Origin: Clostridia bacterium
GTDB lineage: Bacteria; Bacillota; Clostridia; TANB77; CAG-508
DNA: 64,000 nucleotides
Direction: 5' to 3'
Assembly: GCA_017410505.1 (NCBI GenBank)
Contig: JAFQQR010000027.1
Span: 95,461-159,460, forward strand
In this document: positions 61,902 through 64,000 of the stretch, piece by piece
How the letters are laid out: each line of letters opens with the position of its first letter
Position numbering within the stretch: position 1 is the stretch's first letter
The notes under the pieces: generated by a model
Seen by the model: only the letters and a program-made list of their open reading frames with translations
Told to the model about the DNA's origin: nothing
The model's database searches: none
Made by a program: the position numbers and the translations under genes

Positions 61902-62411
61902 TTACGCTTTTTTAGCTAAAATTGTAAACATATTTCTACCTTCTAATTTAGGTTGTTTTTCTACTATTGCTATATCTTCTAATTTTTCTATAAATTTATT
62001 TAGAACTATTTCACCTGCTTTAGAATTATTTACTTCTCTTCCTCTAAATCTAACTGTAATTTTTACTTTGTTTCCATCTTGTAAAAATTTTCTTGCATTT
62101 TTTGATTTGAATTCAAAATCATGCTCTTCAATATTTGGAGTAACTCTTAATTCTTTAATTTCTAAAGTTTTTTGTTTCTTTTTTGCCTCTTTTTCTCTTT
62201 TTGCTTGTTCAAATTTATATTTTCCATAATTCATTATTTTACAAACTACTGGTTTTGAATTTGGTGAAACTAATACTAAATCTAAATTATTTTCACCAGC
62301 TTTTTCTAAAGCTTCTCTTGTTGACATTACTCCTAATTTTTCTCCATTTACTCCTATTAATTGAACTTCCTTTTCTCTAATTTGACCATTTATAGGTAAT
62401 TCTTGTTTTAT
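61902..62411 (-). CDS. infC: Translation initiation factor IF-3 with an ATA start codon
   Basis: A 169-residue factor. The N-domain INGQIREKEVQLIGVNGE and C-domain KEIKELRVTPNIEEHDFEF are intact. No ATG, GTG or TTG exists in frame upstream of the conserved N-terminus; GGAGG (62425-62421) lies 9 bases before ATA at 62411-62409, which is taken as the start. Non-AUG starts (usually AUU) are a known autoregulatory feature of infC. The first in-frame ATG (62327) would remove the conserved N-domain. Confidence 0.9.
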   Translation of the reverse strand: MKQELPINGQIREKEVQLIGVNGEKLGVMSTREALEKAGENNLDLVLVSPNSKPVVCKIMNYGKYKFEQAKREKEAKKKQKTLEIKELRVTPNIEEHDFEFKSKNARKFLQDGNKVKITVRFRGREVNNSKAGEIVLNKFIEKLEDIAIVEKQPKLEGRNMFTILAKKA

Positions 62412-62555
62412 GTTAAAACACCTCCATAAAAAAATTGACTTTTGTTACAAGTCAATCAATACAAATAAACATAGTTTTATTAACTATTATTATTTTTATT
62501 TCTAACCTTTTTCCTTATGGATAAGGTGAGAAGTTATTGCTTCTTCTTGTAACTA
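62412..62555 (-). promoter_or_regulatory. L20-type leader with transcription attenuator of infC-rpmI-rplT
   Basis: A terminator hairpin ATTGACTT/AAGTCAAT (62456-62434) with T6 lies just before the infC ribosome site. GTTACAAG (62553-62546) is exactly complementary to CTTGTAAC (62451-62444), which overlaps the terminator's 5' arm, so the two folds compete, as in the Bacillus L20 leader. Confidence 0.8.
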
Positions 62556-62561
62556 TCTAGT

Positions 62562-62589
62562 ATTATACCATAAATTTTTAATTTGTCAA
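62562..62589 (-). promoter_or_regulatory. Promoter of infC-rpmI-rplT
   Basis: Minus strand TTGACA (62589-62584), a 16-base spacer, TATAAT (62567-62562). Confidence 0.85.
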
Positions 62590-62608
62590 GAAATTTATGG
62601 TATTTTTT

Positions 62609-62862
62609 GTTACTATGCAAGACTAAAGATGTAGAGTTACTAGAAAGGGTTGTTATATAATAAATCTATTTCATTCCTCGGCTCAATACATGCTTTAGAA
62701 ATTCTAAAAGAAAATCAAACGAGCCTCTCGCGATGAACTGCGCTTCCTCATTTGCTTTTCTTTAATAATTTCTACAAGCATTCCAATCACATTCGTCATT
62801 ACATAGATTTATTATATAACAACCCTTTCTAGTAACTCTACATCTTTAGCTTGCATAGTAAC
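62609..62862. repeat. Long hairpin element, family X copy 2
   Basis: Arms 62609-62667 and 62805-62862 pair over 58 bases with one bulged A. A second inner stem (AGAAATT-TTAAAGAAAA-type, 62698-62726 with 62747-62774) closes an apical loop. Read on the minus strand the bulge strands are ATGTAATGACGAATGTGA and GAGCCGAGGAATGAAAT, as in copy 1. It fills the gap between xerD and the infC promoter. Confidence 0.85.
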
Positions 62863-62872
62863 ATATTTTCAT

Positions 62873-63754
62873 TTATGCTCTTGGATGAGCTTTTTGATAT
62901 ATATTTTTTATACCTTCATCTTGAAATTGCATATATACTTGTGTTGAAGATATATCAGAATGTCCAAGCATTGTTTGTATAGATTTTAAGTCTGCTCCAT
63001 TTTGTAATAAATGAGTCGCAAATGAATGTCTTAAAACATGTGGTGTGATATCTTTTGTTATATGTGCTTGTTCTTTATAATATTTTATTATTTTCCAAAA
63101 TCCTTGTCTTGTTAGTCTTTGCCCATTAACATTTACAAATAAAGCTTTTTCATTATCATCTTTTAATAATATACCTCTTGCATTGTCAGTATATTCTTTT
63201 AATGCTTTTAAAGACAACTTTCCTAATGGTATGGTTCTTTGTTTATTTGCTTTTTTACAATTTACATAGCCTTCATCAAAATTAACATCATCTATATTTA
63301 AAGAAATTATTTCTGTAACTCTCATTCCTGTAGCATATGCAAATTCTAACATTGCTTTATCTCTGATTCCTTTTAAATCTATATCTTTTGGTTGTTCTAA
63401 TAATAGTTCTACTTCTTTAGATGTTAAAACACATGGTACTCTTTTTTCTACTTTTGGTGATTGTATATTTTTTGTTGGATCTTTTTTTACCTTTCCCTTT
63501 TTTAATACATATTGATAAAATGATCTAATTGATGCTATACATCTTGAAATAGTTGAAGGTTTTTTCCCTAACTCTTCTAATTCTTGAATATAATCTTGTA
63601 TTGTTTCTTCATCTACTCTATTATATGGAATTTGAAATGCTTCTATATACCTTCTAAATTGTTTTAAGTCTCTTTTGTATGATTGTAATGTATTATTTGA
63701 TAATTTCTTATCAGTTTCTAAAAATTCAAAAAAAAGTTTTAATTGTTTCTCCAT
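62873..63754 (-). CDS. xerD: Tyrosine recombinase XerD
   Basis: A 293-residue site-specific recombinase that resolves chromosome dimers. SAM-like N-domain (1-85); catalytic residues Arg (TGMRVTE), Lys (NKQR region), His-x-x-Arg (HVLRHSFATH), His (MLGHSD) and Tyr (STQVYMQ). Its position next to spoIIM agrees with Bacillus/Clostridium order and argues for a housekeeping Xer rather than a mobile-element integrase. Confidence 0.92.
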   Translation of the reverse strand: MEKQLKLFFEFLETDKKLSNNTLQSYKRDLKQFRRYIEAFQIPYNRVDEETIQDYIQELEELGKKPSTISRCIASIRSFYQYVLKKGKVKKDPTKNIQSPKVEKRVPCVLTSKEVELLLEQPKDIDLKGIRDKAMLEFAYATGMRVTEIISLNIDDVNFDEGYVNCKKANKQRTIPLGKLSLKALKEYTDNARGILLKDDNEKALFVNVNGQRLTRQGFWKIIKYYKEQAHITKDITPHVLRHSFATHLLQNGADLKSIQTMLGHSDISSTQVYMQFQDEGIKNIYQKAHPRA

Positions 63755-63839
63755 TTTCCCTACCCCTATATCAAAATATTTTATTTACATAAACTCCTTC
63801 TATGTTATATCAAACTATTTTAAAAAAGTAAATACATTT

Positions 63840-64000
63840 TTAGAAATATTTTATAAAATTTTTTAAAATATTTGTAGAAATTAATATCTCTATAGCAGAT
63901 GCTATACATAAAATCAATAACATGATTGCTGAAAAAATTGTATGCCTCACAACTTCAATTTTTATGTTATCTCTATTTCTATCTTTTACTATGGATTTAT
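63840..64000 (-). CDS. spoIIM: Stage II sporulation protein M, C-terminal fragment
   Basis: Partial at the window edge. The last 53 codons read a charged loop (IVKDRNRDNIKIEVVRH) and a final membrane helix (TIFSAIMLLILCIASAIEIL), then a TAA at 63842-63840. This matches the C-terminus of SpoIIM proteins, which commonly lie upstream of xerD. The identification rests on one helix and gene order. Confidence 0.5.
   Translation of the reverse strand, partial: KSIVKDRNRDNIKIEVVRHTIFSAIMLLILCIASAIEILISTNILKNFIKYF

Noticed and set aside
62873-63754. Integrase of a mobile element or prophage
   Set aside because: Length, motifs and the neighbouring spoIIM fragment fit the housekeeping XerD; there are no attachment-site repeats or phage genes.

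Overview
The window is about 64 kb of very AT-rich, gene-dense chromosome from an anaerobic, spore-forming Firmicute, most likely a member of Clostridia. The evidence is the sporulation and germination gene set (sleB, an SspH-type SASP, spoVAC-spoVAD-spoVAE, a spoIIM fragment), T-box leaders on glyS and pheST, a clostridial FtsEX/M23/CtpA cluster, TTGACA-17-TATAAT promoters and AGGAGG ribosome sites. Most genes lie on the minus strand. There is no rRNA, CRISPR array, prophage or insertion sequence with a transposase.

Layout. 1-3.9 kb: U32 peptidase, a small orphan gene with an unusual leader, sleB. 3.9-16 kb: holA, a polytopic membrane protein, a GH133-type debranching enzyme, yvcK, murB, NfeD and SPFH proteins, argS, galE. 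16-31 kb: cysS, a class A PBP, dnaE, a uridine kinase-like protein, a tyrosine autokinase with a long coiled-coil tail, an SASP, T-box-controlled glyS and tRNA-Trp. 31-40 kb: an M23 peptidase, efp-pepP, a prepilin peptidase, yqeG, T-box-controlled pheST. 40-48 kb: a membrane-anchored beta-solenoid protein, then prpC-prkC-rsgA-rpe split by a DUF4160/DUF2442 pair, then deoD and greA. 48-58 kb: pgsA, ctpA, two M23 proteins, ftsX, ftsE, an orphan transketolase C-terminal subunit, a ROK kinase, a pilin-like protein, rsmB. 58-64 kb: a dodecin-like gene, the spoVA genes, infC-rpmI-rplT, xerD and the end of spoIIM.

The most striking observation concerns the codon CGG. Four conserved genes (debranching enzyme, prepilin peptidase, M23 peptidase, spoVAD) are each broken into +1-related frames. 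All six break points are a CGG codon in the zero frame, followed so that skipping its C reads a glycine codon (GGA or GGT) and restores the conserved protein. Reading the rest of the window by eye, I found only one other zero-frame CGG, in an orphan ORF. This suggests that CGG is unassigned and acts as a +1 frameshift (or CGGN four-base glycine) signal. A systematic C-insertion artefact is the main alternative.

The second notable layer is a set of long intergenic hairpins (31369-31660, 35951-36167, 59333-59505, 59571-59743, 62609-62862). Their arms are perfect or nearly so within each copy but differ between copies, while loop or bulge sequences are conserved. They look like structured RNA or hairpin-DNA elements. 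Smaller palindromes and a repeated leader cassette sit directly upstream of several ribosome binding sites.
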